A stretch of 64,000 nucleotides of DNA from Chitinophagaceae bacterium. Lineage in GTDB: Bacteria; Bacteroidota; Bacteroidia; Chitinophagales; Chitinophagaceae. Each line of letters begins with the position of its first letter. Position 1 is the stretch's first letter. The stretch lies in NCBI GenBank assembly GCA_947458275.1, contig CANGYR010000011.1:1-64000 (forward strand), in the 5' to 3' direction. Positions 7,914 to 17,559 of the stretch are shown here, one piece after another. The notes under the pieces were generated by a model. It was not told the origin of the DNA. It saw only the letters and a program-made list of their open reading frames with translations, and searched no databases. The translations under genes were made by a program, and so were the position numbers.

Positions 7914-9914
7914 ATGAGCTATAGTAGCATTATTGATGTTCCTAAAAAAGCTTCCGAATCCGATTTGTTTGGAATAGATAAGTACAAAAACGGACTTATT
8001 AAATTTATCAGAAATTCAGATACACCCTTGACAATTGCCATTCAGGGTGAGTGGGGCAGTGGTAAAACTTCATTGCTCAATTCATTGCAGGAAGTATTGT
8101 GCGGAGAATATGGAAGTGCCGAAGATATTAAAAATCACCAGCACGATTTTTATGGGATATGGATTAATACGTGGCAATATTCTTTGATGAGAAGCCAGGA
8201 GGAAACACTGATTTCCATTGTCTCAGGTATCAGCAATAAGATACTGGAAATAATCAATAGTCGCCATAAATCGGGCGCTGAAAAACTGGGAAAAAGTATT
8301 TTGAATTTCGGATCCAGAATTTTTAAGAGTACCGCTGCTTTTGCTGCAGAAAAAGTAATTGGCGAAGGTGCAGCTTCAGTGGTGGAGAATGTACTGGAAA
8401 AAGAAAATTCCAATCAAACCATTAAGTCATTACGAGATGATTTACAGGAATCCATCAATGCTTGTTTAGAAAATGACGCTAAATTAAAAGCATCCAAAAA
8501 GGGTTTTATCTTCTTTATAGATGACTTGGATAGGGTGGATCCTCCAGTGGCTGTTCAAATACTGGAATTATTGAAAAATATTTTTGATCTGCATAATTGC
8601 ATTTTTATTTTAGCAATTGATTATGATGTAGTGGTAAAAGGTTTGAAGCCTAAGTTTGGGGAATTGACAGAAAAGAACGAACGGGAGTTTCGTTCGTTTT
8701 TTGACAAAATCATTCAGATGCCTTTCTCCATGCCGGTAACTACTTATGTTATTGATAAGTTTTTAGTGGAGAATCTGATCCGCATCGGATATATTAATGA
8801 ACCGCAAGGAAAGCAGGCTGAATTAGCAGAGAAATTCAGTATGATTTGCAATCTGAGTGTGGGCACCAATCCGCGCTCTTTAAAGCGACTGATGAATACC
8901 ATCTCTCTGATTACTATTATTAATAATGAGATGGATGATGCCGCGGCTGAATCGAAAGAGTCGGATTATCTTTTAATCAATTTTGGTCTGATTTGTATAC
9001 AGATTGCCTATCCACAGATTTATAAATGTCTGAGTCTGGAGGGTGATTTCAAAAAATGGAATGAAGCATTTGCCACAAAGCTTAAATTGAGGGTATTGGC
9101 GCCACATGAGATTGAGAAATTGAATAAGTCGGAAGAGTTTGATGAAGAATGGGAGCAAATTGTTTTCAGAATATGTGAAAAGGATACTTATTTATCCAAC
9201 AGAGCCAGCCAGATTTCTCAATTGCTTAATCTGATTGCTTCCTGCATCAAAGACGGATCTAATTTAGGAGAAGTCATTGAAGAGGTAATGGAATTGTCGG
9301 CTGTAACGGATGTACAGGCATTTGATAAACCGAAACAAGCCGTAAACAGAGGCCCGGTATTAAAAGACTTCGCTGCTAAAATACTGCCACTGTTAAAAAC
9401 TAAATTGCCTGCTCCTTTTCCTACAGTAAGACAACAGAGTAAAAAGGTACAATCCAATCTGTATATTGCTTACAGTAAACCATCTGAGGGATGGAAAGAT
9501 TGGGTAGGATTTACAATAATGAATCAAAAAGAGAGTTTGTCTTTGATGATGTGGGTACATCCCTGGTTGTTAGCTGTTAAATCCAAACAGATGCGTCAGG
9601 ATCTTAAAGAATCAGCTTGTTTGGAAAAATTTGAACTGATAGCCAAGAAGTTTGATGATTTAATGGTTCAATATCCGTCATTTACGATGAGTTATCCCGG
9701 TATCACTTCTTCGGGTATCGCTAAAGACAAATGGCATGTGCCACATCTTACTTTTCATTTTCCGTTTACAGCACCCAGTGAGATATTGGAAGAAAAAAAT
9801 ATTATAGAGATAGCCAACTTTACAACAGAGGTAATGAAATTGTATGCAGAGTTGTTGCCACTTGCAGATGAGCACAACGCAAAATTCGGAGTGAATACCA
9901 AGTTGACACAGTAA
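7914..9914 (+). CDS. KAP family P-loop NTPase
   Basis: This 666-residue protein has all landmarks of the KAP NTPase family (Kidins220/ARMS-PifA). The Walker A is GEWGSGKTS (45-53), followed by the conserved WINTWQYS near 83-90. The Walker B is FFIDDLDRVDP (200-210), with the family's DDLDR signature. KAP proteins often carry membrane helices inserted between the two motifs. Here the insert (about 130-165) is only weakly hydrophobic, so membrane attachment is doubtful. Known bacterial members include the phage-exclusion protein PifA, so a defence role is reasonable but unproven. The downstream half (about 350-666) is unassigned. A bidirectional terminator follows the stop. Confidence 0.85.
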   Translation: MSYSSIIDVPKKASESDLFGIDKYKNGLIKFIRNSDTPLTIAIQGEWGSGKTSLLNSLQEVLCGEYGSAEDIKNHQHDFYGIWINTWQYSLMRSQEETLISIVSGISNKILEIINSRHKSGAEKLGKSILNFGSRIFKSTAAFAAEKVIGEGAASVVENVLEKENSNQTIKSLRDDLQESINACLENDAKLKASKKGFIFFIDDLDRVDPPVAVQILELLKNIFDLHNCIFILAIDYDVVVKGLKPKFGELTEKNEREFRSFFDKIIQMPFSMPVTTYVIDKFLVENLIRIGYINEPQGKQAELAEKFSMICNLSVGTNPRSLKRLMNTISLITIINNEMDDAAAESKESDYLLINFGLICIQIAYPQIYKCLSLEGDFKKWNEAFATKLKLRVLAPHEIEKLNKSEEFDEEWEQIVFRICEKDTYLSNRASQISQLLNLIASCIKDGSNLGEVIEEVMELSAVTDVQAFDKPKQAVNRGPVLKDFAAKILPLLKTKLPAPFPTVRQQSKKVQSNLYIAYSKPSEGWKDWVGFTIMNQKESLSLMMWVHPWLLAVKSKQMRQDLKESACLEKFELIAKKFDDLMVQYPSFTMSYPGITSSGIAKDKWHVPHLTFHFPFTAPSEILEEKNIIEIANFTTEVMKLYAELLPLADEHNAKFGVNTKLTQ

Positions 9915-9926
9915 TAATGCTTCAAC

Positions 9927-9955
9927 AAAAAATCCGGCCATTGACCGGATTTTTT
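9927..9955. terminator. Bidirectional rho-independent terminator
   Basis: A perfect 11-bp stem, AAAAAATCCGG with CCGGATTTTTT, encloses a 7-base loop. The A-run and T-run make it work in both directions. It separates the convergent KAP and hppA genes. Confidence 0.85.
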
Positions 9956-9977
9956 AATAGTATGACTGATTTATTTT

Positions 9978-12200
9978 TTAGATTTTAACTTCTGCGGTGG
10001 ATGGGCTGATTGGCTTCACCGGCTTCGCAACCTCAATCTTTTTCTCAGGTGCAACTGTATGTCCGTGAGTTGCTTTATCACCTGCAAGGGTAGGAGCAAT
10101 TACCAATGATACAATGCTCATTAATTTGATTAAGATGTTCATAGATGGACCTGATGTATCTTTAAATGGATCACCCACAGTATCTCCTGTAACAGAAGCT
10201 TTGTGTGGTTCAGATTTTTTATAATAAATCTCTCCGTTAATTTCTACGCCTTTCTCAAAAGATTTTTTAGCATTGTCCCATGCACCACCGGCATTGTTCT
10301 GGAACATTCCCATTAAAACGCCCGTTACTGTTGCACCGGCAAGAAAACCGCCCAATGCTTCAGCACCCAGTCCCGGCATAAATCCGATGATCAATGGAGA
10401 TACGATAGCAATAGCTCCCGGCAACATCATTTTTTTAATAGATGCCTGTGTAGAGATAGCTACGCATTTATCATATTCAGGTTTACCTTTTCCTTCCATA
10501 ATACCTGGTATTTCTCTGAACTGGCGGCGAACTTCTTCTACCATTGACATTGCGGCTTCACCTACTGCACGAATGGCAAGTGAAGAGAAGATGAATGGAA
10601 TCATTCCACCAACAAATAAACAAGCCAATACATTCGCTTTGTAGATATCAATACCGGTAATGCCTGCAACACCAACAAATGCAGCAAATAATGCCAATGC
10701 AGTTAATGCAGCAGAAGCGATGGCAAATCCTTTACCTGATGCAGCAGTAGTATTACCCACTGCATCCAATACGTCTGTTTTTTCACGAACATCAGCAGGC
10801 AGCTCACTCATTTCAGCAATACCTCCTGCATTATCAGCTATTGGTCCGAATGCATCAATAGCCAATTGCATAGCAGTTGTAGCCATCATACCTGCAGCGG
10901 CTATCGCAACACCATATAAACCGGCACACTCATAAGAGCCCCAGATACCGCCTGCAAGAACAAGAATCGGTAAGAAAGTAGATTCCATTCCAATAGCCAG
11001 ACCACCAATTACGTTTGTAGCGTGACCGGTAGAAGACTGACGAATGATACTCAACACCGGGCGTTTACCCATTGCCGTATAGTATTCAGTAATGATACTC
11101 ATTAAAGCTCCCACAGCCAAACCTACCGCTATCGCACCCATCACACCCCATTTGGTAAATTGAACACCACGAAGCTCCATTGTTTCGGGTAATAACCAAT
11201 TCACTAAAAAGCCTGCAACAATTGCAGTAAGGATCATAGATCCCCAGTTGCCCATGTTCAATGCTTTCTGAACAGAAGATGTATTGATACCTGCATTGTC
11301 GCTGATTCTTACAAATAATGTACCTACTATAGAGAATAAAATTCCAACTCCAGCAATTAGCATGGGAAGTATAATAGGAGAGAAGCCATTTAAAGTATCT
11401 GTTCCGCCAACGATGGTGGTTTGTTGTCCTAATACGATGGTAGCCAAAACTGTTGCTACATAAGAACCAAACAAATCCGCGCCCATACCCGCAACGTCAC
11501 CTACGTTATCACCCACGTTATCGGCAATAGTTGCCGGATTGCGTGGATCATCTTCAGGAATACCTGCTTCTACTTTACCTACGAGATCAGCACCTACATC
11601 GGCAGCTTTGGTATAGATACCGCCACCTACACGGGCAAATAGAGCGATAGACTCAGCACCCAGAGAAAAACCGGTCAAAACCTCAATGGTTTTAACCATT
11701 TCGTGAGAATCTATGGCAGCGTCCGGAGCAAAGAAATGTTTTAAAATAATATACAAGCCACCCAAACCGAGGACAGCAAGTCCGGCTACTCCCACGCCCA
11801 TAACAGCGCCTCCTGTGAAGGATACATTCAGTGCTTTACTCAGACTGGTACGTGCCGCCTGTGCAGTACGAACATTGGCTTTGGTAGCCGCTCTCATACC
11901 GATATAACCGGCAGTAGCACTCAACACAGCGCCAATTACAAACGCTACAGCAATGCTCCAGTGAGAGTTGGGGTTGGCATTAGCCATTACCGCCAAAAGA
12001 ATTCCTACAATGACTACAAAATAGCCCAATACTTTCCATTCAGCTTTCAGAAAAGCCATGGCACCTTCAGCAATATAATTACTGATTTCTTTCATCCGTG
12101 GTGTGCCAGCGTCTTGCTTAGCTACCCATGAATATTTCAAAAACGTGTAAAGTAAACCTATGATGCCCATAACAGGGACTGCAAAAATTAATTTTTCCAT
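9978..12200 (-). CDS. hppA: Membrane-bound ion-pumping pyrophosphatase
   Basis: The product is a 740-residue, about 16-helix pump that uses pyrophosphate hydrolysis to move H+ or Na+ out of the cytoplasm. The substrate site is explicit: [16 protein letters not shown] (about 196-211), [10 protein letters not shown], and DNVGDNVGD (about 227-235). The cation-site segment reads [10 protein letters not shown] (about 482-491). Alanine in the position that is lysine in K+-independent enzymes, and Gly three residues later, mark the K+-dependent class. Whether Na+ or H+ is pumped cannot be decided by eye. The ATG at 12200 is preferred over an upstream TTG at 12230, because a -7 promoter box overlaps that TTG. 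Confidence 0.95.
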   Translation of the reverse strand: MEKLIFAVPVMGIIGLLYTFLKYSWVAKQDAGTPRMKEISNYIAEGAMAFLKAEWKVLGYFVVIVGILLAVMANANPNSHWSIAVAFVIGAVLSATAGYIGMRAATKANVRTAQAARTSLSKALNVSFTGGAVMGVGVAGLAVLGLGGLYIILKHFFAPDAAIDSHEMVKTIEVLTGFSLGAESIALFARVGGGIYTKAADVGADLVGKVEAGIPEDDPRNPATIADNVGDNVGDVAGMGADLFGSYVATVLATIVLGQQTTIVGGTDTLNGFSPIILPMLIAGVGILFSIVGTLFVRISDNAGINTSSVQKALNMGNWGSMILTAIVAGFLVNWLLPETMELRGVQFTKWGVMGAIAVGLAVGALMSIITEYYTAMGKRPVLSIIRQSSTGHATNVIGGLAIGMESTFLPILVLAGGIWGSYECAGLYGVAIAAAGMMATTAMQLAIDAFGPIADNAGGIAEMSELPADVREKTDVLDAVGNTTAASGKGFAIASAALTALALFAAFVGVAGITGIDIYKANVLACLFVGGMIPFIFSSLAIRAVGEAAMSMVEEVRRQFREIPGIMEGKGKPEYDKCVAISTQASIKKMMLPGAIAIVSPLIIGFMPGLGAEALGGFLAGATVTGVLMGMFQNNAGGAWDNAKKSFEKGVEINGEIYYKKSEPHKASVTGDTVGDPFKDTSGPSMNILIKLMSIVSLVIAPTLAGDKATHGHTVAPEKKIEVAKPVKPISPSTAEVKI

Positions 12201-12227
12201 AATGATATATAACAGTTTTTTGGTCGG

Positions 12228-12235
12228 CAAAAATA
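12228..12235 (-). promoter_or_regulatory. Candidate -7 box for hppA (TATTTTTG)
   Basis: Read on the minus strand, this is TATTTTTG, a match to TAnnTTTG, lying 28 bases upstream of the hppA ATG. Transcription would begin around 12221, inside any longer frame that started at TTG 12230. It therefore supports the shorter protein. A good -33 element was not found. Confidence 0.5.
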
Positions 12236-12343
12236 GGGTAAATCGGGCAAAATTGTATGATTCAGTACATTAACTTGTTGAATAATAATGCATATAGTAC
12301 AAAATGTGTATGTATCTAAGAACTGTAAGCGGTAAAAAGCATC

Positions 12344-13687
12344 TTATCGTTGAAAATCGTAGAATATTTTAACCTGATTATTCTGATTCATATCGGTTTC
12401 AATGTTATAGGCCTTTCTTTTATTGCCATCAATGATTTCCAGTATGGATGTATTCGGAATGATGGAGCCGAGATTGTCTGCAACGAAAACGATGTTGTTT
12501 GGTCCCGGATCGAGGGTAACAGTTAAAAACTGAGGTTTCTTTTTTACAGGGAATCCTTTTGCAATCCATTTGCCATTGATGTTGATGGAGATACTGTCTC
12601 CGTCTTCAACTGCATCATCCCACAAAGCGAGCGTAATGTCCCGGGAGGTAGTAATGATATCTCCCAATTTGGTTGAAGTCCTCTGCAGTTTTGTCTCAGA
12701 AATATAAGATTTATCAAATCCGGGGTGATTGGAGTTTTTGCTGAATTTATTGTTGTTATCAAAATTCTTTTCTTTTTCAGGGTCGTATCTGTACAATACT
12801 TTCAGCACAATAAATGTGGCAGCGATATTTTCTTTGTTGTTGAAATCAAGTCGTTTTTGTTGGTTGCCAAAATCAAGATTGATGGATGCAGAGGAGGGAG
12901 GAGTTTTCCCATAATCTTCTGAAAAGAATGAAATGATGTTTACTCCTGTATCCAATATAAAATCCTCCGGATCTCTGTTTTTTTTGGAATCTATTTGATC
13001 AAGTATGGGGGAGCCATTTAATGTTATAGTAACTATATCATTGTCTTTATTGTTGTCAAATCTTATAACTCCGTCTTTCGTGGCAACTTCAATGGTGTCA
13101 ATGATGCCAAAGTAAGCAGAAGATAGACCGGGCTGAACAATGTTCTTTACTGTATTGTCATTCCATGCGGATGCCGATACTTTTTTTAATGTTATCTCAG
13201 ATTCTTTGAGGAAAGAACTTAATTGAGAAGCGGTTCCTTTTTGAGTGGAAGGATAGCTTTTTGGATCCGGCATCTCTATCCCGTATTTTTTCGCAGGCAC
13301 TCTGTTCAGCTTCAGCTGATGATTACCTTTTAGATCTTTACTGAATTCAAAATCTCCATTAAGATACACCGTCCAGGTGCCGATAGAAAAAGGGATTTCA
13401 GTAATTGGATGTTTCGTTTTGCTGACCGAAAGTCGTCTTCCGCTTTTTTTAACCAGTAATAATTCATAAGAAGAAGAAAACTCATTGCATTGCAGAGAAA
13501 GCTTGGCGGGATAAAGCAGGTTTCTTTCCGGAAGGCCAATGTCAAGTGTAATATTTATTTCAGGCAAATTATTTTCCGAATACTTCATGCCCCAACTGCC
13601 GGAATACATATCCTGAGCAAATAATCCCGTGCCGTAAAAAAACAACAACAACAAAAAAATTAGTATGTATCTGTTTTTTTTGTTCAT
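12344..13687 (-). CDS. Secreted protein with two copies of a PPNT-type beta domain
   Basis: This is a 447-residue exported protein; its signal peptide is MNKKNRYILIFLLLLFFYGT followed by GLFAQ. The chosen ATG at 13687 puts the signal peptide at the very N-terminus, unlike the longer frame from 13723. Its C-terminal domain (about 350-445) has DGDSISININGKWI and later VADNLGSIIPNTS. A weaker copy precedes it (about 205-320: DNDIVTITLNG, then FFSEDYGKTPPSSAS). The same domain ends the secreted protein at 28781-29785, so the two are paralogous there. It is last in the leftward amidase-MlaD-OstA run, 41 bases after the OstA-like gene. The function is unknown; an envelope role is inferred from the neighbours. 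Confidence 0.65.
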   Translation of the reverse strand: MNKKNRYILIFLLLLFFYGTGLFAQDMYSGSWGMKYSENNLPEINITLDIGLPERNLLYPAKLSLQCNEFSSSYELLLVKKSGRRLSVSKTKHPITEIPFSIGTWTVYLNGDFEFSKDLKGNHQLKLNRVPAKKYGIEMPDPKSYPSTQKGTASQLSSFLKESEITLKKVSASAWNDNTVKNIVQPGLSSAYFGIIDTIEVATKDGVIRFDNNKDNDIVTITLNGSPILDQIDSKKNRDPEDFILDTGVNIISFFSEDYGKTPPSSASINLDFGNQQKRLDFNNKENIAATFIVLKVLYRYDPEKEKNFDNNNKFSKNSNHPGFDKSYISETKLQRTSTKLGDIITTSRDITLALWDDAVEDGDSISININGKWIAKGFPVKKKPQFLTVTLDPGPNNIVFVADNLGSIIPNTSILEIIDGNKRKAYNIETDMNQNNQVKIFYDFQR

Positions 13688-13728
13688 TGGAATGTGGATA
13701 TGAGTTGTATATTGATCTTTCAATAAAG

Positions 13729-15348
13729 TTACTCAAATAATTCCAATTTATTTTTTGGTCTTCGGGAATCCAGCCACTCGAAGCCTTTCAGTTCTTTTTT
13801 GTCAGAAGGTATTTGTTTGATGGGATACATAGTTCCACTGACATCGTTTAGAAATTTGACTTTATCCAAAGCATTGTCAACGAAGTAAATATCTATGCGA
13901 TCACTTTTGCTGTAATTCATCCCTACATAGGCGCTGTCGTCATCCTGAGGATAAAAAATACTTTCAGCAGGACTTCCCTTTATATAGGCATGGTCAAAGT
14001 TGCCTTTTATGAAATACCCCTGCAAAATCCTGCCCGCAACCTGGTTGAAAAATCCTTCTTTGGTTTTGTTAATGACAATGGCGTTGTTAAAAACCTGTAA
14101 TTCTTTTGCTTTCTGATGCGCTGTAAAAAGTAGCATTGTGTCTCCCTTAATTTGAGAATTATTGTTCCAGCAAACAGGTTGCTGCAGCAATTTAAATGTA
14201 GAGTCTTCAGTGGAATAGTGAAGACTGTCGCAAACAGCCTGCAGAGAATCGTTGAAAATTTTTACATGATGAAATCCGATAAAATAGCTGATGCTGTCTG
14301 TTTTGGCAGTTTTAATATTTGCCTTTTTAATACTCTTCAGTGTATCGTTTTTCAGAGAATCTTGATGGCTGCTCTTGATAGTTTTTCCAGAAAACAACGT
14401 GTCTGCCGAAATGTAGGTACTGTCGTTATCGCTGTATAAAATCATTACCGGTTTTCGTGTAGCCAGAAAGGTGCTGTTTTTTTTATCTATCAGTATTTGA
14501 TTTCCGAGGACGATCACTTTATTGGAGCTGTCAACAAATTTTCCGTTGCCTTCAATTTGAATGACATTGCTTTTTTCATTAATGGCTACTTTGTTTCCGC
14601 TGATGAATCTTGTACTATCTTTAAAAACAGGTTTCTCAAAAAACAAGGCCTCGCCGGTTTCAAGATTGTAGGTGCCTGATTTTGTATCAATAATGCCGTT
14701 GTTACTTACAATATGGGTAGGAGAGATGAAGTAGGCGCTTTTGAACTCGGTATTGTAGCGGAGGCTATCGGCGTTCATTTTATATTTAGGGTCATTCAGT
14801 TTGACATTATTCCTGAATATAACATCCTTTGTATCTGAGTAATAAACGGCATCTTCGCTGGTAAGGGTTGTTTTACTGTTGATGACTTTTCCACCGCCCT
14901 TATAACTGGCTATCCCGCTTTTGATATCGTAGATCAAATCCTCCGTAAAAAGCTGTGCTTTGCCATCGGTCAACTTAACCTTTTTTTTGAGATATGCCAC
15001 TTGTTCATTGCCAATGTATTTCAGGTATTGTGCATAGGTATTCACGGTATCAGCATCATTGATATGTACATTCCCGAATACTTCAGCTATGCCAAGTCTT
15101 TTATTCAACACAATGCTGTCACCTTTTAAAATCGTATTACCCTGTTTTATATGAGCATTGCCGGCAAGTGTTTCTAAAATGGTACTGTCATTGATGGTTA
15201 ATTGCCGCAGACTTCTTGCGCTTACAATTTGAATGATTTTAGTATTTTTTGAAGAGTCAGATACTGGTTGTAAAGTAGATTGAGCATTCAGCCGATAAAC
15301 GCAGCATGTCAGAATGATTAATGTTATTATGCTGAGTTTCTTTTTCAA
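13729..15348 (-). CDS. OstA-like protein (LptA/LptD N-terminal domain), periplasmic
   Basis: This 539-residue protein has a signal peptide (MKKKLSIITLIILTCCVYRL, then NAQ) followed by OstA-type beta-jellyroll repeats: LAGNAHIKQGNTILKGDSIV, VFGNVHIND, YKGGGKVINS, FRNNVKLND. In Bacteroidota such long OstA proteins probably form the periplasmic lipopolysaccharide bridge played by LptA in E. coli. The only usable start is a TTG at 15348; the frame is closed by a stop 27 bases upstream, with no ATG between. It sits between the MlaD and secreted-protein genes and near the divergent lptD, which supports a role in lipid transport to the outer membrane. Confidence 0.82.
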   Translation of the reverse strand: MKKKLSIITLIILTCCVYRLNAQSTLQPVSDSSKNTKIIQIVSARSLRQLTINDSTILETLAGNAHIKQGNTILKGDSIVLNKRLGIAEVFGNVHINDADTVNTYAQYLKYIGNEQVAYLKKKVKLTDGKAQLFTEDLIYDIKSGIASYKGGGKVINSKTTLTSEDAVYYSDTKDVIFRNNVKLNDPKYKMNADSLRYNTEFKSAYFISPTHIVSNNGIIDTKSGTYNLETGEALFFEKPVFKDSTRFISGNKVAINEKSNVIQIEGNGKFVDSSNKVIVLGNQILIDKKNSTFLATRKPVMILYSDNDSTYISADTLFSGKTIKSSHQDSLKNDTLKSIKKANIKTAKTDSISYFIGFHHVKIFNDSLQAVCDSLHYSTEDSTFKLLQQPVCWNNNSQIKGDTMLLFTAHQKAKELQVFNNAIVINKTKEGFFNQVAGRILQGYFIKGNFDHAYIKGSPAESIFYPQDDDSAYVGMNYSKSDRIDIYFVDNALDKVKFLNDVSGTMYPIKQIPSDKKELKGFEWLDSRRPKNKLELFE

Positions 15349-15416
15349 TTCTGATGAGTTAGCTTGAGTAAATTAAAGTACAGATTTTATTGAAAGCCGT
15401 TTTCTCACTTTACGAA

Positions 15417-16430
15417 TTATTTTGGCACATAAGGTGAATTGCTGGTGTCTGCCAAAGGAGCCATCAGTGGCTGCTCCGAATTTTTTCTGCTGAATACAGA
15501 TACGTTGATATATCGTTTGGGATGTAATCTGATATCGTCCAGCAATAGATTTACTTTGTTGCCGGTAGAGGAAATGTTTTTGTAAAGTGAAGGGTCGTTA
15601 ATGAGCAAGCCCAGCGAACCATCCTTGCTGTTTAATTTGTTGATTGTCTGTTTTAGCTCTTCTACTGTATGGTCTATATTGGATAAAATTTTCTGCAAAT
15701 CTACCTGAGATAGCTTTGAAGTTGTTTTGTCCAGATTTCCTATTACGCTATTTATTTTTTCGTTGTTGTTGGAAAGATTGCCGGTAAATGAATTTACATT
15801 GTCAAGCGTCTTGGAAAGGGATCCTGATTGTTTGTCGAGCATCTGTTGCAGCGCAAGACTGGAAGCCAATAAAGATTGAGAAATTGCGTCCAGATTGTTG
15901 ATGGTATTGCCAAGATTATTTTTTGCTCTTGGATCAATAATGCTGTTCACGTTTTGCATTAATGAGTTGAGCGTTGATACGGCTTCTTTTACTTCATAAA
16001 GAACTGGATCAACCTTTTTCATTACATCCTCCATGAAACCATTTTTATCTTCAGTAAGCAAGGAGTCGTTGTTTTTGAGGAAGTTTTTATCATCGCCAAG
16101 TTTGATATCAATTTTTGTTACGGCAAGAGGATTAGGGATTATAAGTGCAATTGAATTTTTTGGAATGTTGATGTCTTTATCAATGGAAATGCTTACCGTC
16201 ATTTCTTTCATATTCTTATCATGGATGATCTCTTTTACTATGCCCACTTGCATTCCATTGATTACAACCGGATTGGAGGAATTCAATCCCTGTATGTTTG
16301 TATATTTCGCAAAAAGAGTTGTCTTTTTACTGAAAACTTTATTTCCTTTAAGAAAATTAAATCCAAGTATAAAAAGTCCTATTACAACGATAGCGATGCC
16401 TCCGACTTTTGCTTCATTTGAAATTTTCAC
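15417..16430 (-). CDS. MlaD/MCE family lipid-transport protein
   Basis: The 337-residue product has one N-terminal membrane anchor (GGIAIVVIGLFILGFNFL) and an MCE domain (about 35-120), including the typical GLNSSNPVVINGMQVGIV. A long helical, Leu/Asn-rich part (about 150-300) follows, which in MCE proteins tends to form a periplasmic tunnel or needle. MCE proteins move phospholipids between the inner and outer membranes. No permease or ATPase partner is in the window, so these must be elsewhere. The start is a GTG at 16430; a stop lies 21 bases upstream and no ATG is available. The gene is 63 bases downstream of the amidase on the same strand. Confidence 0.85.
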   Translation of the reverse strand: MKISNEAKVGGIAIVVIGLFILGFNFLKGNKVFSKKTTLFAKYTNIQGLNSSNPVVINGMQVGIVKEIIHDKNMKEMTVSISIDKDINIPKNSIALIIPNPLAVTKIDIKLGDDKNFLKNNDSLLTEDKNGFMEDVMKKVDPVLYEVKEAVSTLNSLMQNVNSIIDPRAKNNLGNTINNLDAISQSLLASSLALQQMLDKQSGSLSKTLDNVNSFTGNLSNNNEKINSVIGNLDKTTSKLSQVDLQKILSNIDHTVEELKQTINKLNSKDGSLGLLINDPSLYKNISSTGNKVNLLLDDIRLHPKRYINVSVFSRKNSEQPLMAPLADTSNSPYVPK

Positions 16431-16493
16431 AGTTGAGAAATGTTTGCCTCTCTATTGATTAATTATCAGAGAGTGATAAAATATTAAATTGGT

Positions 16494-17498
16494 TTATTTG
16501 GATGTCTGATTGTTAACAGGATTTTCAATCTGCGACTTATATTTGATTACAGCCTTTGTAATCGATTCTGCAAGTTCCTGCTGTCCTTCTTCACTGTTCA
16601 GATATCTTTCGTCCTCAGGATTATTTATGAATCCGGTTTCTACCAGAATTGCCGGCATGTTGGTGGCTTGTAATACCCAAATTCCTTTCTGACGCTGGCT
16701 GACTCCCAATGAGGGCCTTCCTGTTTTCTCCACTTCCTCGTTTACAAGCGTTGCCAGCCGATCGCTTTTTTCCTGGTAACGTTTTGCGTAAATCTGAGCG
16801 ATGGTTCTTCCTTCGGGTGTATTGAAATCAAAAGCATTGTAGCTTGAATCGGCACCTGCTTCAATTTCATATTCTGCTTCTGTCTGACCTTCCTGATCCA
16901 TAATGGCTTTCAGTTTGTCACTAGTCTTGTGCGCCGCAAATATCCATACACTGGTACCGCTTCTGGTTAATGGCATCTTGTAGTATTCGTACACTGGCTC
17001 TTCGACAGTATAGGGAGTGCTTTTTTTCTTTTTCTTTTTGCCTTTTCCGGTGTAAGTGACTTTGTATCTTGTTACAGTTCTTGTCCCTGTCAGCCTTCTG
17101 CCTGTATTCAGCGGGCCGGAATCTGCGTGAATACAAATAAATAAATCTCCTTTATTCTGATTGGCAATAACAGCTTTTTCATTAGGACTCTGGTAAATAT
17201 CTGTTGTTCTCGTTGGAATGGTATTCAATCCTGGGAGCTGTTTTTTTAACTCGGCTACCAGTTTCATGGCAATGGCAAGGGTAACATCCTTTTCCTTCGA
17301 ACGCAATGAATTTTCATATTGTCCGCATGCGCCCGCGTCATTGCCGCCATGACCTGCATCAACAATGATTGTCTTCAGTTTTTTAGGTTGTTGTGCAGAA
17401 ATTTTATGAATGTCGGTAAAAAAGAATGTTACGAAAAATAGCGGTATAATTCTTATGCTGCCTTGCATTTTACTCGATAGTTTTTTACAAAAAGACAT
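16494..17498 (-). CDS. N-acetylmuramoyl-L-alanine amidase (Amidase_3, AmiC-like)
   Basis: The protein has a signal peptide (ending ISAQ) and an Amidase_3 catalytic domain. The zinc motif IIVDAGHGGNDAGA supplies one His, the second His comes from LFICIHADS, and the catalytic Glu from AILVETGFINN. It cleaves the peptide stem from N-acetylmuramic acid during division or wall turnover. A Lys-rich insert (about 165-180, KGKKKKKKST) interrupts the domain. ATG 17498 is chosen because it lies just after a -7 box; ATG 17468 would give a more compact signal peptide and is also possible. It heads a four-gene leftward run with MlaD and the OstA-like gene, and diverges from lptD. Confidence 0.9.
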   Translation of the reverse strand: MSFCKKLSSKMQGSIRIIPLFFVTFFFTDIHKISAQQPKKLKTIIVDAGHGGNDAGACGQYENSLRSKEKDVTLAIAMKLVAELKKQLPGLNTIPTRTTDIYQSPNEKAVIANQNKGDLFICIHADSGPLNTGRRLTGTRTVTRYKVTYTGKGKKKKKKSTPYTVEEPVYEYYKMPLTRSGTSVWIFAAHKTSDKLKAIMDQEGQTEAEYEIEAGADSSYNAFDFNTPEGRTIAQIYAKRYQEKSDRLATLVNEEVEKTGRPSLGVSQRQKGIWVLQATNMPAILVETGFINNPEDERYLNSEEGQQELAESITKAVIKYKSQIENPVNNQTSK

Positions 17499-17516
17499 TA
17501 TGAATATATTTGAATT

Positions 17517-17524
17517 CAAAGCTA
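17517..17524 (-). promoter_or_regulatory. Candidate -7 box for the amidase operon (TAGCTTTG)
   Basis: On the minus strand this reads TAGCTTTG, fitting TAnnTTTG. It is 18 bases upstream of the amidase ATG at 17498. It lies only 17 bases from the oppositely oriented lptD box, so the two divergent promoters share the same short region. Confidence 0.45.
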
Positions 17525-17540
17525 ATTGTGCTAATATAGT

Positions 17541-17548
17541 TATTTTTG
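17541..17548 (+). promoter_or_regulatory. Candidate -7 box for lptD (TATTTTTG)
   Basis: TATTTTTG fits TAnnTTTG and ends 11 bases before the lptD ATG at 17560, giving a leader of only a few bases. It argues against the longer frame that opens at 17410, because those codons would precede the transcription start. Confidence 0.45.
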
Positions 17549-17559
17549 CTCCTCAAGCT

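Noticed and set aside
10273-10935. Rightward frames rich in Ala and Pro opposite hppA
   Set aside because: They are antisense shadows of the conserved pyrophosphatase.
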